Shown piece by piece: positions 7,554 to 16,370 of a stretch of DNA of 64,000 bases. Numbering within the stretch: the first letter of the stretch is position 1; the number at the start of each line of letters is the position of its first letter. The notes under the pieces were generated by a model, which made no database searches, was not told the DNA's origin, and was given only the letters and a program-made list of their open reading frames with translations. A program made the position numbers and the translations under genes. Location: positions 62,001 through 126,000 of the forward strand of contig JBGUYY010000091.1 of the NCBI GenBank assembly GCA_045222555.1, written 5' to 3'. This DNA is from UBA1756 sp045222555 (GTDB lineage Bacteria; Bacteroidota; Bacteroidia; Bacteroidales; WCHB1-69).

Positions 7554-10500
7554 TTATTCGATGTTATAAAAATATTGGTTGACTTTTTCTTTGTAATAAT
7601 AGTTGAGACTCGGCGGGATGGACTTGAGCATCTCAATCTGTTGTTGTGATTTCTTGTCCATATTCCACTCTTTGGGCGGGTTGGGGTTGATGACATCCCG
7701 TCCTTCATTGCTTTCCCGTTTCTCGTCCTGCTCGCGTTGCATCTGGGCGCGTTCGCTTTCCAGCATGCGCGTTTCGATGTTCTTCTGTCGGTTGATGGTT
7801 TCGGAGGTGATGTTGCGGTTCACGAGGTCTTTCTCCGTCTTCTCCATGTCGCGGATCATCTGCTCGATGGACTTGTCGCCCACGCCGTTCTCCGACTTGA
7901 GGGCGTCTTCGTACTCCTGCATCATCTTGCGGATGGCTTCCTGCTGGGCGGCCATCTTGGCGAGCTGTTCGCTGATGGACTGGCCGTTTTGTCCCTGCTG
8001 TCCCTCTTTCTTGCCCTGCTCCATGCTGCGCTTCAGGGCTTCCATCTGGCGGTTCAGCTGTTGCTGCAGTTCGCGGGCCGTCTTGGTCTTTCCCTTCCCG
8101 CCGGGATTGTTGCAGGAACCATTCCCGCTCTTGTTCTTATTTTTGCAGTTCTGGCACTCGCTCTGTTTCTGCTTCACCTCTTTCATCGATTCGGCGAGCA
8201 TGAGGGCGAGGTTGTTCATGCTGGTCATGGCGAACTGCTGCTGTGAGAGGGCGTTCTGTACTTTCTGGTCTTTCAGGGAGGCGACAGCCGAATTGATATA
8301 GGAGTTGATCTTGCCGACCTCTTCGTTGATGAACGGCTTCACGGCACTCTGGCGGCGGGCCAGTGCGTTGAGCGAATCGGCAATCACCAGCATGTTTTCA
8401 CGGATGTTGTGCTGCGTGCGGGCGATGTCGGGGAGCTGCGACGAGTGCTGGTTCAGCGGGCGCAGCCGCTCCATGGTGGATTCTTGGTTGAAGGAGATCT
8501 GCACGAGATTGTCCAAGATCTGCCGCAGGCTTTCAATGTCCTCTTCCAAGTCCTCCTCTTCGTTATCCAGCATATTCTCTTCCATCTTTTCGGCCATCTC
8601 TTCCATCTTCTCGCCGGCATCCTGCTGGCTCGAGGCCGCCTTGCTCCGGTTGTTCTTGTTCAGCGCATCCTTGCTGTCCTTGAAATCCTGCTCGATCTGC
8701 TGCTGCAACTCTTTCGTATCCAATAGCTTGTTGGGATCTTCCAGCTCCTTGTTGAGTTTGTTCAGGTCGTTGATGTCTTTTTTCAGCTCATTAAACTGAT
8801 TCTCAATGTCTTGCTGTTTTTGCAGAAGTTCCTGTTTGTCAATGGCTTTCTGCTCGCTCTGCTTGGAGAGGGCTTTCTGTTCCTCCGACAGTTTTTTCGC
8901 TTTGTCGATAATGTCATTGTACTTCTTTTCAAACTCCAGTTGCTTGAAGAGTTCCAGCTGCTGGTCGAGGGTTTTGTTCAGTTCTTCCGTATTGTTCTTC
9001 ACATCCTGAACCGTCTTCTTTACCTCTTCTTTGTTGCTGTTCTGCTGGTTGAGCTGGTCCATCATCCTCTGCAGTTTCTCGTACATCTCCTTGATTTCAT
9101 CGGAAAGCACGTTGTTGAAACGCTCTTCTAACTCTTTCTGTTTTTTGATGAGGTTTTCAGGAATGTCCTTGTATTTATCCTCCATTATATTCTGCTGATT
9201 CTGAGCTTGTTTCATCTCATCAATCTGCTTTTTCAGTTCCTCGTATTTCTCTGTCAGCTCTTGGAGTTTTTTCTTGTCCTGCCATGACATCTCCTTGTTC
9301 TGCATCATCTGTTGCTGCAGTTTGTCAATCTCTTTAAGCAGGTCTTTCGAGTCGTCAATGAGTTCTTTCAAGTCGCTCTTGGTCTGTGCGTTGCTGTTCT
9401 CCAGCTGTTCGTCAATCTCCTCTTCGGTCATCACGCGGTAGGTTTCGGCGGCGCTGCGGGCGGATTTGGGACCGTTGATGCCGTCGTTGTCGAACACTTG
9501 GAAGTAGTAGTCGATGCGCTGGCCGGGTTCCAATCTCAGCACGCCGGCATCGAAATAGTGGTAGAAGTCCTGCACGGTGAGTTGGGAGTTGATGGGGATG
9601 TTCTGTATTTGATTGGTTTCGAGAAGGTTGTCGTTTTTGTCGTATTTAGAATAGACGAACTGGGCTTTGGTGAAGCCGTAGTCATCGTGGATGGTGCCTT
9701 TGAAGTAGATGCGGTCGGGCAGCAGCGAGTCGGCCTGGCTCACCACGGTGATGTCGGGGTATTGGTCGGGCACCACGTTGATGTTGTGCTTGAGGGTGTC
9801 GGTGGAGGCGCAGAATTTGTTCTTGTTGGTGATGGCGTAGGAGAAGGAGTTGCGAATGGTTTTGGTGATTTTGTAGATGCCTTTTTCGGCGCGCACGGGT
9901 TCTTTTTCGTCCTCGAGGATGAATTGCAACTGGCTGGTGTTGCGGGTGTAAAAGGCCCAGGTCACTTGTGTGCCGTCGGGGATGGTGGCGTCGCCGTTGT
10001 TGTCGATGGTCTCGTCGTTCTTGTGGAGGTAGGCGGGGTAGTGGAGGGTCATGGCGAAGCTGACGATGACCGGCTTGGGCAGCACCGAGAGGGTGTAGTC
10101 GGGCGAGGAGGTTTCATCGGTGAAGAGGTGGAACTGGGTGTCGCCCTGCGGATTTTTAAAAGTATAGGTAAAATGAATGTTGTCGGTCTTGGTCATCTGG
10201 TACTTCCGTCCGGCGAGGTCGATGTAGAGGGCGTCGGGGGTTGCGTCGCCTTTGATTTTCACTTGCAGCACGAAGTCCTCATTTTGGAAGGTGGTGAGGG
10301 TGTCATTTTGAATTTCAAAAGAATAGGGAGCGGGTTTGGCGTAGAATTTGTCGTAATGGACGATTCTTTCGGTCGATTGGGTGAAAATTTCACTTCTGAC
10401 GGAAAAGATGACGATGCAGAGCAGGATGGGGATGAGGGCCCATTTGATGTAGCGTCGGGTGTTTTTGAAGGGGATGGCCTTGACGAAGGGGAAGGGTTTG

Positions 10501-10922
10501 ATTTTCTCGATCTTGGTGTCAATGGCGGCGGTGATGAGTTCTGCACTTTTGCATTCTCCCTTTTCGCGCATAGACTCTAACTGGAAGAGGTTGAGCAGTT
10601 TGTCGTCGATTTCGGGGAAATGCTGACCGATGATGGCCGCTATCTGTGTGGCGGTGAGTTGCTTGCCCACGCCGAAGATTTTAAGGAGGGGGATGATGAT
10701 GTAAAAGACGAGGGTGACGGCGAAGATGGCGAGGTAGGAGAAGAAGAGAACAGTGCGGACGGTGGTGTTGAAGTAGGAGAAATATTCGAGCAGGGCATAC
10801 GTGATGAACACCATCAGGGTGATGATGATGAAGATGAGCGCGCCGCGCAGGAGCCTGTTCAGGTAGTACTTGCGGACGAACTCCTTGATCTTCTGCCGTA
10901 TGATCTCCTCGTTATTTGTCAT
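7554..10922 (-). CDS. DUF4175-family membrane protein with long coiled coil
   Basis: 1122 residues. Hydrophobic segments lie near 26-50, 57-80 and 158-175; a region of predicted beta structure follows (about 200-480), then a very Gln/Glu/Lys-rich coiled-coil stretch (about 500-790) and a helical C-terminal part. A Cys cluster, CQNCKNKNKSGNGSC, sits near 930-945. This is the layout of the DUF4175 family found across Bacteroidota, whose function is unknown. The start overlaps the end of the LUD/4Fe-4S gene by 11 bases. Length is normal for the family. Confidence 0.9.
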   Translation of the reverse strand: MTNNEEIIRQKIKEFVRKYYLNRLLRGALIFIIITLMVFITYALLEYFSYFNTTVRTVLFFSYLAIFAVTLVFYIIIPLLKIFGVGKQLTATQIAAIIGQHFPEIDDKLLNLFQLESMREKGECKSAELITAAIDTKIEKIKPFPFVKAIPFKNTRRYIKWALIPILLCIVIFSVRSEIFTQSTERIVHYDKFYAKPAPYSFEIQNDTLTTFQNEDFVLQVKIKGDATPDALYIDLAGRKYQMTKTDNIHFTYTFKNPQGDTQFHLFTDETSSPDYTLSVLPKPVIVSFAMTLHYPAYLHKNDETIDNNGDATIPDGTQVTWAFYTRNTSQLQFILEDEKEPVRAEKGIYKITKTIRNSFSYAITNKNKFCASTDTLKHNINVVPDQYPDITVVSQADSLLPDRIYFKGTIHDDYGFTKAQFVYSKYDKNDNLLETNQIQNIPINSQLTVQDFYHYFDAGVLRLEPGQRIDYYFQVFDNDGINGPKSARSAAETYRVMTEEEIDEQLENSNAQTKSDLKELIDDSKDLLKEIDKLQQQMMQNKEMSWQDKKKLQELTEKYEELKKQIDEMKQAQNQQNIMEDKYKDIPENLIKKQKELEERFNNVLSDEIKEMYEKLQRMMDQLNQQNSNKEEVKKTVQDVKNNTEELNKTLDQQLELFKQLEFEKKYNDIIDKAKKLSEEQKALSKQSEQKAIDKQELLQKQQDIENQFNELKKDINDLNKLNKELEDPNKLLDTKELQQQIEQDFKDSKDALNKNNRSKAASSQQDAGEKMEEMAEKMEENMLDNEEEDLEEDIESLRQILDNLVQISFNQESTMERLRPLNQHSSQLPDIARTQHNIRENMLVIADSLNALARRQSAVKPFINEEVGKINSYINSAVASLKDQKVQNALSQQQFAMTSMNNLALMLAESMKEVKQKQSECQNCKNKNKSGNGSCNNPGGKGKTKTARELQQQLNRQMEALKRSMEQGKKEGQQGQNGQSISEQLAKMAAQQEAIRKMMQEYEDALKSENGVGDKSIEQMIRDMEKTEKDLVNRNITSETINRQKNIETRMLESERAQMQREQDEKRESNEGRDVINPNPPKEWNMDKKSQQQIEMLKSIPPSLNYYYKEKVNQYFYNIE

Positions 10923-12000
10923 TTTCGTTGTTTTCTTGCATCCAAAGGATGTTGTAGAAGGGGTCTTGTTGTTGTTTAAAGTAGTTGTAGAGCATCTTGT
11001 TCTTGCCGAAGGTGGTCTTGTTGAAAAGCCAGCGATAGACTTTCCCGTTCATTTTGTTGAGTTTCTTTCGTTTGTCGAAAGTGTTGGCCAGTCGGCTCTT
11101 GCCGGGGTGTGACTGTCGGGCAAGTTCTATCTCTTTAAGTATCAAGTCGCAGAGGGGAATCTGTACGGGACACACTTGGTCGCAGTTCCCGCAGAGCATG
11201 GCATTTTTGATGATGTGTTCGGTGTTGGTGGCGTGGTGGAGGAAGTTGTCGCGTACGAGATGGATGGGGGTATGTTCTTTGGTGTATTCGTACATGGGGC
11301 AGACCGTTTTGCACTTGTCGCAGTCGATGCAGTAGAGAGCCTCGCGCAGGGTGCTGTTCTGCATGATGTCGGTCACGCCGTTGTCGTACAGGAAGATGGT
11401 GATCTGCACGGGGGTGTGGTTCACGCCTTGGCTGGGGTCGGCGAAGTTGGGTTCGATGAGGGAGAAGGGGCGGTTGATGAGTTTGACATCGTTGGGGAGA
11501 TATTGCTGTTCTTGGGCGTGGGTGCGGAGGTAGAGGATGGTTTCGAGGTCGGAGGCCTTGTTGAGCAGTTTGCTGATGTCGAGCAGCACGAAGAGGTTGG
11601 GGATGCTGTTGAGGCAGTTCTTGGAGTTTTTGTTGAGCAGCACGAGGGTGCCAGTCTCCACGATGGCGAAGTCGGCCTGCACGAACAGGTAGGAGGCGCT
11701 GGACTTGCCGCTTTCCACGTCTGCGTAATGTACGGGGCGGATGGCTTTGGAACTGCGCAGCTCTTCCGGCACGTTGGGGAGGTCGAAGCACACCTTGTTG
11801 TAACGGGTTTGGGACAGAAGGCTGAGAACTGTTTCGGTGAGCTCGGTCTCATCGGATATCCAATACACTTGGTATCCCTTCTCCTTCATTTTACGGTCGA
11901 AGGAGGTGAGCTTGTTCTCCATGTCTTCTATATACTTCTGCCGTATGATGTTAGCGCGGGTGCGGCAGAACTCGAGGATTTCTTCGGGACTGAATTCCAT
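10912..12000 (-). CDS. LUD-domain protein with two 4Fe-4S motifs (LutB-like)
   Basis: 362 residues. The N-terminal two thirds match the LUD domain (NPNVPEELR-type block, FAIVETGTLVLLN). The C-terminal third has two ferredoxin-type motifs, CIDCDKCKTVCP and CGNCDQVCP, expected to hold two [4Fe-4S] clusters. Relatives (LutB/YkgF) take part in L-lactate oxidation, usually beside lutA and lutC, which are absent here. The gene sits between rpiB (two-base gap) and the DUF4175 gene, so an electron-transfer role is plausible but the substrate is not known. Confidence 0.85.
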   Translation of the reverse strand: MEFSPEEILEFCRTRANIIRQKYIEDMENKLTSFDRKMKEKGYQVYWISDETELTETVLSLLSQTRYNKVCFDLPNVPEELRSSKAIRPVHYADVESGKSSASYLFVQADFAIVETGTLVLLNKNSKNCLNSIPNLFVLLDISKLLNKASDLETILYLRTHAQEQQYLPNDVKLINRPFSLIEPNFADPSQGVNHTPVQITIFLYDNGVTDIMQNSTLREALYCIDCDKCKTVCPMYEYTKEHTPIHLVRDNFLHHATNTEHIIKNAMLCGNCDQVCPVQIPLCDLILKEIELARQSHPGKSRLANTFDKRKKLNKMNGKVYRWLFNKTTFGKNKMLYNYFKQQQDPFYNILWMQENNENDK

Positions 12001-12002
12001 AG

Positions 12003-12431
12003 CTATCGGAGGTTGATTTTTTCTACTCTTCTCTCGTGGCGGCCGCCTTCAAAGTCGGTGCTGAAGAAAGTCTCGACGAGGTCGAAGGCGGTCTCCGGCA
12101 GGATGAAGCGGGCGGGCATGACGAGCACGTTGGCATTGTTGTGCTGGCGGGCTAGGGCGGCGATTTCCTTGTCCCAGCAGAGGGCAGCGCGCACATTGGC
12201 ATGCTTGTTGGCGGTCATGGCAACGCCGTTGCCAGTACCACAGATCAGGATGGCACGGGCTGTCGGGTCTTTTGAAACGGCTTCGGCAAGAGGATGCGCA
12301 AAGTCGGGATAGTCAACACTTTCTGTTGAATGCGTGCCGAAATCCATCCACTCATATTGGGAAGAAAAATGCTGTTTGATGGCCTCTTTTAACTCAAAAC
12401 CAGCATGGTCAGATGCAATGTAAACTTTCAT
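12003..12431 (-). CDS. rpiB: Ribose-5-phosphate isomerase B
   Basis: Interconverts ribulose 5-phosphate and ribose 5-phosphate in the pentose phosphate pathway. The family motifs ASDHAGFELK at the N terminus, DFGTHSTESVDYPDFA, and CGTGNGVAM with the active-site Cys are present, as is the Arg-rich R-H-E-R-R end. I start at the ATG at 12431 (MKVYIASDHAGF), since an upstream ATG at 12458 would add nine unrelated residues. It is the first gene of the leftward operon through LUD, DUF4175 and the 148-residue protein. Confidence 0.95.
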   Translation of the reverse strand: MKVYIASDHAGFELKEAIKQHFSSQYEWMDFGTHSTESVDYPDFAHPLAEAVSKDPTARAILICGTGNGVAMTANKHANVRAALCWDKEIAALARQHNNANVLVMPARFILPETAFDLVETFFSTDFEGGRHERRVEKINLR

Positions 12432-12454
12432 GTCTATACATTTTTTCACAATCT

Positions 12455-12463
12455 GCAAAAGTA
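12455..12463 (-). promoter_or_regulatory. Promoter box for the rpiB operon
   Basis: TACTTTTGC on the minus strand, a Bacteroidetes-type -7 box, about 24 bases upstream of the rpiB start codon. It faces away from the nrdD promoter in the same intergenic region. Confidence 0.55.
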
Positions 12464-12530
12464 CAAAATTTATCCGAATAAATTATCCACAATTTCACCC
12501 AAAAATTGTGAAAAAAAATTCCAATTTGGG

Positions 12531-12562
12531 TTGAAGTGTGACAAAAAAATGCCGTATATTTG
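12531..12562 (+). promoter_or_regulatory. Promoter of the riboswitch-nrdDG transcript
   Basis: A TATATTTG -7 box (12555-12562) with a TTG (12531-12533) 21 bases upstream at the -33 position. The predicted transcript start falls close to the first paired bases of the cobalamin riboswitch. Confidence 0.6.
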
Positions 12563-12566
12563 CCAC

Positions 12567-12735
12567 GCGATTCGGGTTCCTCGGATTAATAGGGAATCCT
12601 GTGAAAATCAGGAGCTATTCCCGTAGCTGTAAAGTTCTACCCCCACTCTCTGTCTCAATGCCACTGACAAATCCTCCGATTGTCGGGAAGGCGGCAGAGA
12701 ACAGAACAAGCCAGAAGACCTGCCCGCATCGTCAA
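12567..12735 (+). ncRNA. Cobalamin (AdoCbl-class) riboswitch
   Basis: The conserved core is readable: AGGGAATCCTGTGAAAATCA at 12591-12610, then TATTCCCGTAGCTGTAA just after, equivalent to the family's GGGAA..GGTGAAA..TCC..CCCGC..CTGTAA; and the B12 box GCCAGAAGACCTGCC at 12710-12724. The outer stem P1 can form from CGAT near 12568-12571 with ATCG near 12728-12731. It precedes nrdD by about 90 bases, and that spacer, with short inverted repeats, would be the expression platform. High cobalamin is expected to reduce nrdDG expression; direction of control is inferred from the family. Confidence 0.92.
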
Positions 12736-12826
12736 ATGTAGCTTTCGGGATAAAAGCATACATGTCCGTGAGGATCCGTAATTATCCCTGTAACTTGCCA
12801 TTAACCAACCAGTTAACCATAACCTT

Positions 12827-14929
12827 ATGATCGAAGAAGTGTACATTATCAAACGAAACGGAAAGAGAGAGCCGTTTTCGATTGACAAAATCCGAAGCGC
12901 CATCACCAAGGCCTTCATCTCCGTCGGGAGCTTTGCCACCCAGGAGTCGATGATTAACATCCTTAGCCGTCTCAACATTTACGACGGCATCCAGGAAGAG
13001 GAGATCCAGAACCAAGTGGAGCGTTCGCTGATGGCTGAGCGTTACTACGAGGTGGCCAAGGCCTTCATCCTCTATCGCCAGAAGCATTACGAAGACCGTG
13101 AAGTGAAGGAGAAACTTGACTTCCTGATCAATTATTGTAATGCCCAGAATGCGGCTACCGGCAGCAAGTACGACGCCAACGCCAACGTGGAGAAAAAGAA
13201 CATCGCCACGCTCATCGGCGAGCTGCCCAAGTCGGGCTTCATCCGCCTCAACCGCCGTATGCTGTGCGACCGCATCAAGGAGGTGTATGGCAAAGAATTG
13301 TCCGACAAGTATCTCTATTATCTTAACAATCACTTCATCTATAAAAATGACGAGACCAGTATTGCCAACTACTGCGCCAGCATCACCATGTACCCGTGGC
13401 TGCTCGGCGGTACCCAGAGCATCGGCGGCAATGCCTCCCGTCCTACCAACCTCAAGTCGTTCTGCGGCGGCTTCATCAACATGGTGTTCATGGTATCCAG
13501 CATGCTCAGCGGCGCCTGCGCCACCCCCGAGTTCCTGATGTACATGAACTACTTCATCGGTCAAGAGTACGGCACCGACTACTACAAGCGTGCCGACGAA
13601 GTGGTGGATCTTTCTCTCAAAAAACGTACCATCGATAAGGTTATCACCGACTGCTTCCAGCAGGTCGTCTATTCTATCAACCAGCCCTCCGGCGCCCGTA
13701 ACTATCAGTCGGTGTTCTGGAATGTCGCTTACTACGACAAGTTCTACTTCCAGAGCCTCTTCGGCGACTTCGTCTTTCCCGACGGCAGCCGTCCCGACTG
13801 GGATTCTCTCAACTGGCTCCAGAAACGGTTCATGCGTTGGTTCAACAAGGAGCGCACCCGTACCATGCTCACCTTCCCCGTGGAAACTATGGCGCTGCTC
13901 TCGAAAGACGGCGACGTGCTCGACCAGGAGTATGGCGACTTTACCGCCGAGATGTATGCCCAAGGGCACTCCTTCTTCACCTACCTCAGCGACAACGCCG
14001 ACTCATTGAGCAGCTGCTGCCGCCTCCGCAACGAGATTCAGGACAATGGCTTTAGCTACACGCTGGGCGCTGGCGGCGTCTCCACCGGCTCCAAGAGTGT
14101 GCTCACCATCAACCTCAACCGCTGCATCCAGTATGCCTGCAAGCAGAACATCCCCTATATGGAGTTCCTTGAACAGATGGTGGACCTTACCCATAAGGTG
14201 CAAATCTGTTATAATGAGAACCTTAAGTACTTGTTGGAAAAGGGAATGCTTCCGCTCTTCGACGCCGGATACATCGCCATCAACCGCCAGTACCTCACCA
14301 TCGGTATCAACGGACTGGTGGAGGCCGCCGAATTCCTCAAGATTCCCATCACCGATAATGAAAAATACCAGCATTTCGTGGAGGAGATCTTGGGCATGAT
14401 TGAGGATTACAACAAACGCTACAGGAGCAAAGACCTCATGTTCAACTGCGAGATGATTCCCGCGGAGAATGTGGGTGTGAAGCACGCCAAATGGGACCGC
14501 GAAGACGGTTACGTGGTGACCCGCGATTGTTATAATAGTTATTTCTATATTGTTGAAGATAAAGAGATTAATATTCTTGACAAGTTCCGTCTCCATGGTC
14601 GTAAGTACATCACGCATCTCACCGGCGGTTCGGCGCTGCACCTCAACTTGGAAGAGCACCTCAGCAAAGAACAATACCGCCAGCTGCTGCGTGTGGCGGC
14701 TCAGGAGGGTTGCAACTACTTCACCTTCAACATCCCGAATACCATCTGCAACAAATGCGGACATATCGATAAACGCTACCTCAAAGAATGTCCCGTGTGC
14801 CATAGCACGGACATTGACTACATGACTCGTGTCATCGGCTATATGAAGCGCGTCAGCAATTTCTCGCAGGCTCGCCAGGAAGAAGAACATCGTCGTTATT
14901 ATGCTAAGAACAACCATGAAGTTTTATAA
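12827..14929 (+). CDS. nrdD: Anaerobic (class III) ribonucleoside-triphosphate reductase
   Basis: Makes deoxyribonucleotides without oxygen using a glycyl radical. The N-terminal 90 residues form an ATP-cone regulatory domain (VYIIKRNGKREPFS). The catalytic core includes SKFCGG-like Cys blocks (FCGGFINMVF, SSCCRLRN). The C-terminal zinc site has Cys641, Cys644, Cys655 and Cys658, followed by RVIGYM, where Gly671 is the likely radical residue. Length of 700 is normal. It lies directly below the cobalamin riboswitch and overlaps nrdG by 14 bases. Confidence 0.96.
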   Translation: MIEEVYIIKRNGKREPFSIDKIRSAITKAFISVGSFATQESMINILSRLNIYDGIQEEEIQNQVERSLMAERYYEVAKAFILYRQKHYEDREVKEKLDFLINYCNAQNAATGSKYDANANVEKKNIATLIGELPKSGFIRLNRRMLCDRIKEVYGKELSDKYLYYLNNHFIYKNDETSIANYCASITMYPWLLGGTQSIGGNASRPTNLKSFCGGFINMVFMVSSMLSGACATPEFLMYMNYFIGQEYGTDYYKRADEVVDLSLKKRTIDKVITDCFQQVVYSINQPSGARNYQSVFWNVAYYDKFYFQSLFGDFVFPDGSRPDWDSLNWLQKRFMRWFNKERTRTMLTFPVETMALLSKDGDVLDQEYGDFTAEMYAQGHSFFTYLSDNADSLSSCCRLRNEIQDNGFSYTLGAGGVSTGSKSVLTINLNRCIQYACKQNIPYMEFLEQMVDLTHKVQICYNENLKYLLEKGMLPLFDAGYIAINRQYLTIGINGLVEAAEFLKIPITDNEKYQHFVEEILGMIEDYNKRYRSKDLMFNCEMIPAENVGVKHAKWDREDGYVVTRDCYNSYFYIVEDKEINILDKFRLHGRKYITHLTGGSALHLNLEEHLSKEQYRQLLRVAAQEGCNYFTFNIPNTICNKCGHIDKRYLKECPVCHSTDIDYMTRVIGYMKRVSNFSQARQEEEHRRYYAKNNHEVL

Positions 14930-15368
14930 TTACGACATTGTTTTTCAAGAGATTCCCGGAGAGGTCACTCTCGCTGTCAACATCACCAACTGTCCGAACC
15001 ACTGCAAGAACTGTCACAGTCCGCACTTGTGGGAGGACCAGGGCGAGGAGCTTACTCCTGAGGTTGTAGATTTGCTGATGGCCCGCTACAAGGGCTTGGC
15101 TACCTGTATCTGTTTGATGGGCGGCGACGGCGAGAAGCCGGAGGTGGAGAAACTGGCCGGCCACATCCATTCCAAAGGAAACATGAAGGTGGGCTGGTAC
15201 TCTGGCCGCGACGAGATGCCCAAGCATGCCGAGTGGTTCGACTATGTGAAGACCGGTCCCTACAAACCCGAATGCGGCAGTTTGAAGGCCCCGACCACCA
15301 ACCAGCGTTTGTACGAGCGCGATGGCGAAGAGTGGCACGACATCACCGAACGTTTCCGCAAGAAATAA
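14916..15368 (+). CDS. nrdG: Anaerobic ribonucleotide reductase activating protein (radical SAM)
   Basis: Generates the glycyl radical in NrdD by reductive cleavage of S-adenosylmethionine. The CxxxCxxC cluster motif is at Cys26, Cys30 and Cys33 (CPNHCKNC). I use the ATG at 14916 (MKFYNYDIVF), inside the end of nrdD; an ATG at 14901 would add five residues. The overlap indicates translational coupling, so the riboswitch should control both genes. Confidence 0.94.
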   Translation: MKFYNYDIVFQEIPGEVTLAVNITNCPNHCKNCHSPHLWEDQGEELTPEVVDLLMARYKGLATCICLMGGDGEKPEVEKLAGHIHSKGNMKVGWYSGRDEMPKHAEWFDYVKTGPYKPECGSLKAPTTNQRLYERDGEEWHDITERFRKK

Positions 15369-15379
15369 TATCCCTCCCA

Positions 15380-16246
15380 ATGAAGTTCCGCACCGAGCTG
15401 CCTGCACCGCGCTATCCGTTTCATATTGAGCCGGATAGCCGCTTGATGTTCTGCGGCTCCTGCTTCTCAGAACATGTCTCCTCCTACTTCGCCGACCGCG
15501 GTTTTGCGGTGTGTGCCAACCCTTTCGGCATCCTTTTTAACCCGCTCTCCATCGCGCAGGGGTTGGACTTCCTGACGGGGCAGTCGAGCCTGACGGAGCA
15601 ATACTTCCTGCAGCATGAGTGCCGTTGGGTGAGTTTGGCGCACCATGGCAAGTTCTCCCATGCCGACCACGAGGTTTTCCGTAGCCACATCAAGGCGGCG
15701 CAGTCGGAGGCCGCTGATTTTCTCAAGAGTGCTGATTTTCTTTTCGTTACGTTAGGCACGAGCTACTATTACTATCATTTGGAGCGGCAGGTGGTGGTGG
15801 CCAACTGTCACAAGTTGCCGGCGGCTGTGTTCGAGAAGAGGCGGGCGACCATTGAGGAGGTGGTGAAGGCTTTCGGCGCCTTCTTTGCCTGGCGGGCGCA
15901 GCACTGTCCGTCGATGAAGGTCGTGTTCACGGTAAGTCCGGTGCGGCATCTGGCCGATGGTTTCCACGAGAACCAGCTCAGCAAGTCGATTCTGCATTTG
16001 GCCATCGAGCGGCTGATCAGTGAGCATCCCGACACCTATTATTTTCCTGTGTATGAGATGTTTCAGGACGATTTGCGCGATTATCGTTTCTACGACAGCG
16101 ACTTGTGTCATCCTTCGCGGCAGGGCATTGAATACGTGCAGGAACGAATTGCCGAGGTGTTTTTTACCGAGCAGACTCGTCAGCGCGTGAAAGAGGCCGA
16201 GCGAGCGCTGCGGCAGGCGGCCCACAGGCCGATACGGGAGGGGTGA
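15380..16246 (+). CDS. GSCFA-domain protein (SGNH-like hydrolase family)
   Basis: 288 residues starting at ATG 15380 (MKFRTELPAPRYPF). It carries the family-naming GSCFSEHV block (the Ser is the likely nucleophile), TLGTSYYY, TVSPVRHLADGFHENQLSKS and a C-terminal DLCHPSRQG that supplies the Asp-x-x-His expected of SGNH hydrolases. Substrate is unknown. It begins 11 bases after nrdG and is probably co-transcribed with it. It has no signal peptide. Confidence 0.87.
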   Translation: MKFRTELPAPRYPFHIEPDSRLMFCGSCFSEHVSSYFADRGFAVCANPFGILFNPLSIAQGLDFLTGQSSLTEQYFLQHECRWVSLAHHGKFSHADHEVFRSHIKAAQSEAADFLKSADFLFVTLGTSYYYYHLERQVVVANCHKLPAAVFEKRRATIEEVVKAFGAFFAWRAQHCPSMKVVFTVSPVRHLADGFHENQLSKSILHLAIERLISEHPDTYYFPVYEMFQDDLRDYRFYDSDLCHPSRQGIEYVQERIAEVFFTEQTRQRVKEAERALRQAAHRPIREG

Positions 16247-16288
16247 GATAATTTTCAGTTTTCAACTTTCATTTTTCAATTTATTTTG

Positions 16289-16296
16289 TATTTTTG
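16289..16296 (+). promoter_or_regulatory. Promoter box for the AAA/DUF4143 ATPase gene
   Basis: TATTTTTG, followed by C, a Bacteroidetes-type -7 box 75 bases before the gene start in an AT-rich spacer. Confidence 0.5.
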
Positions 16297-16370
16297 CAAC
16301 GGTTTTGTGTCAATATTGCCCAAAATCCGTAAAGAAAATCATAATATATTAATTTAATTATTTGATTATT

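Noticed and set aside
9312..10580. 422-codon plus-strand frame inside the DUF4175 gene
   Set aside because: Val/Gly/Asp-rich low-complexity translation typical of an antisense shadow.
15233..15379. N-terminal extension of the GSCFA protein
   Set aside because: It overlaps nrdG by more than 130 bases; the ATG at 15380 gives the normal family start.
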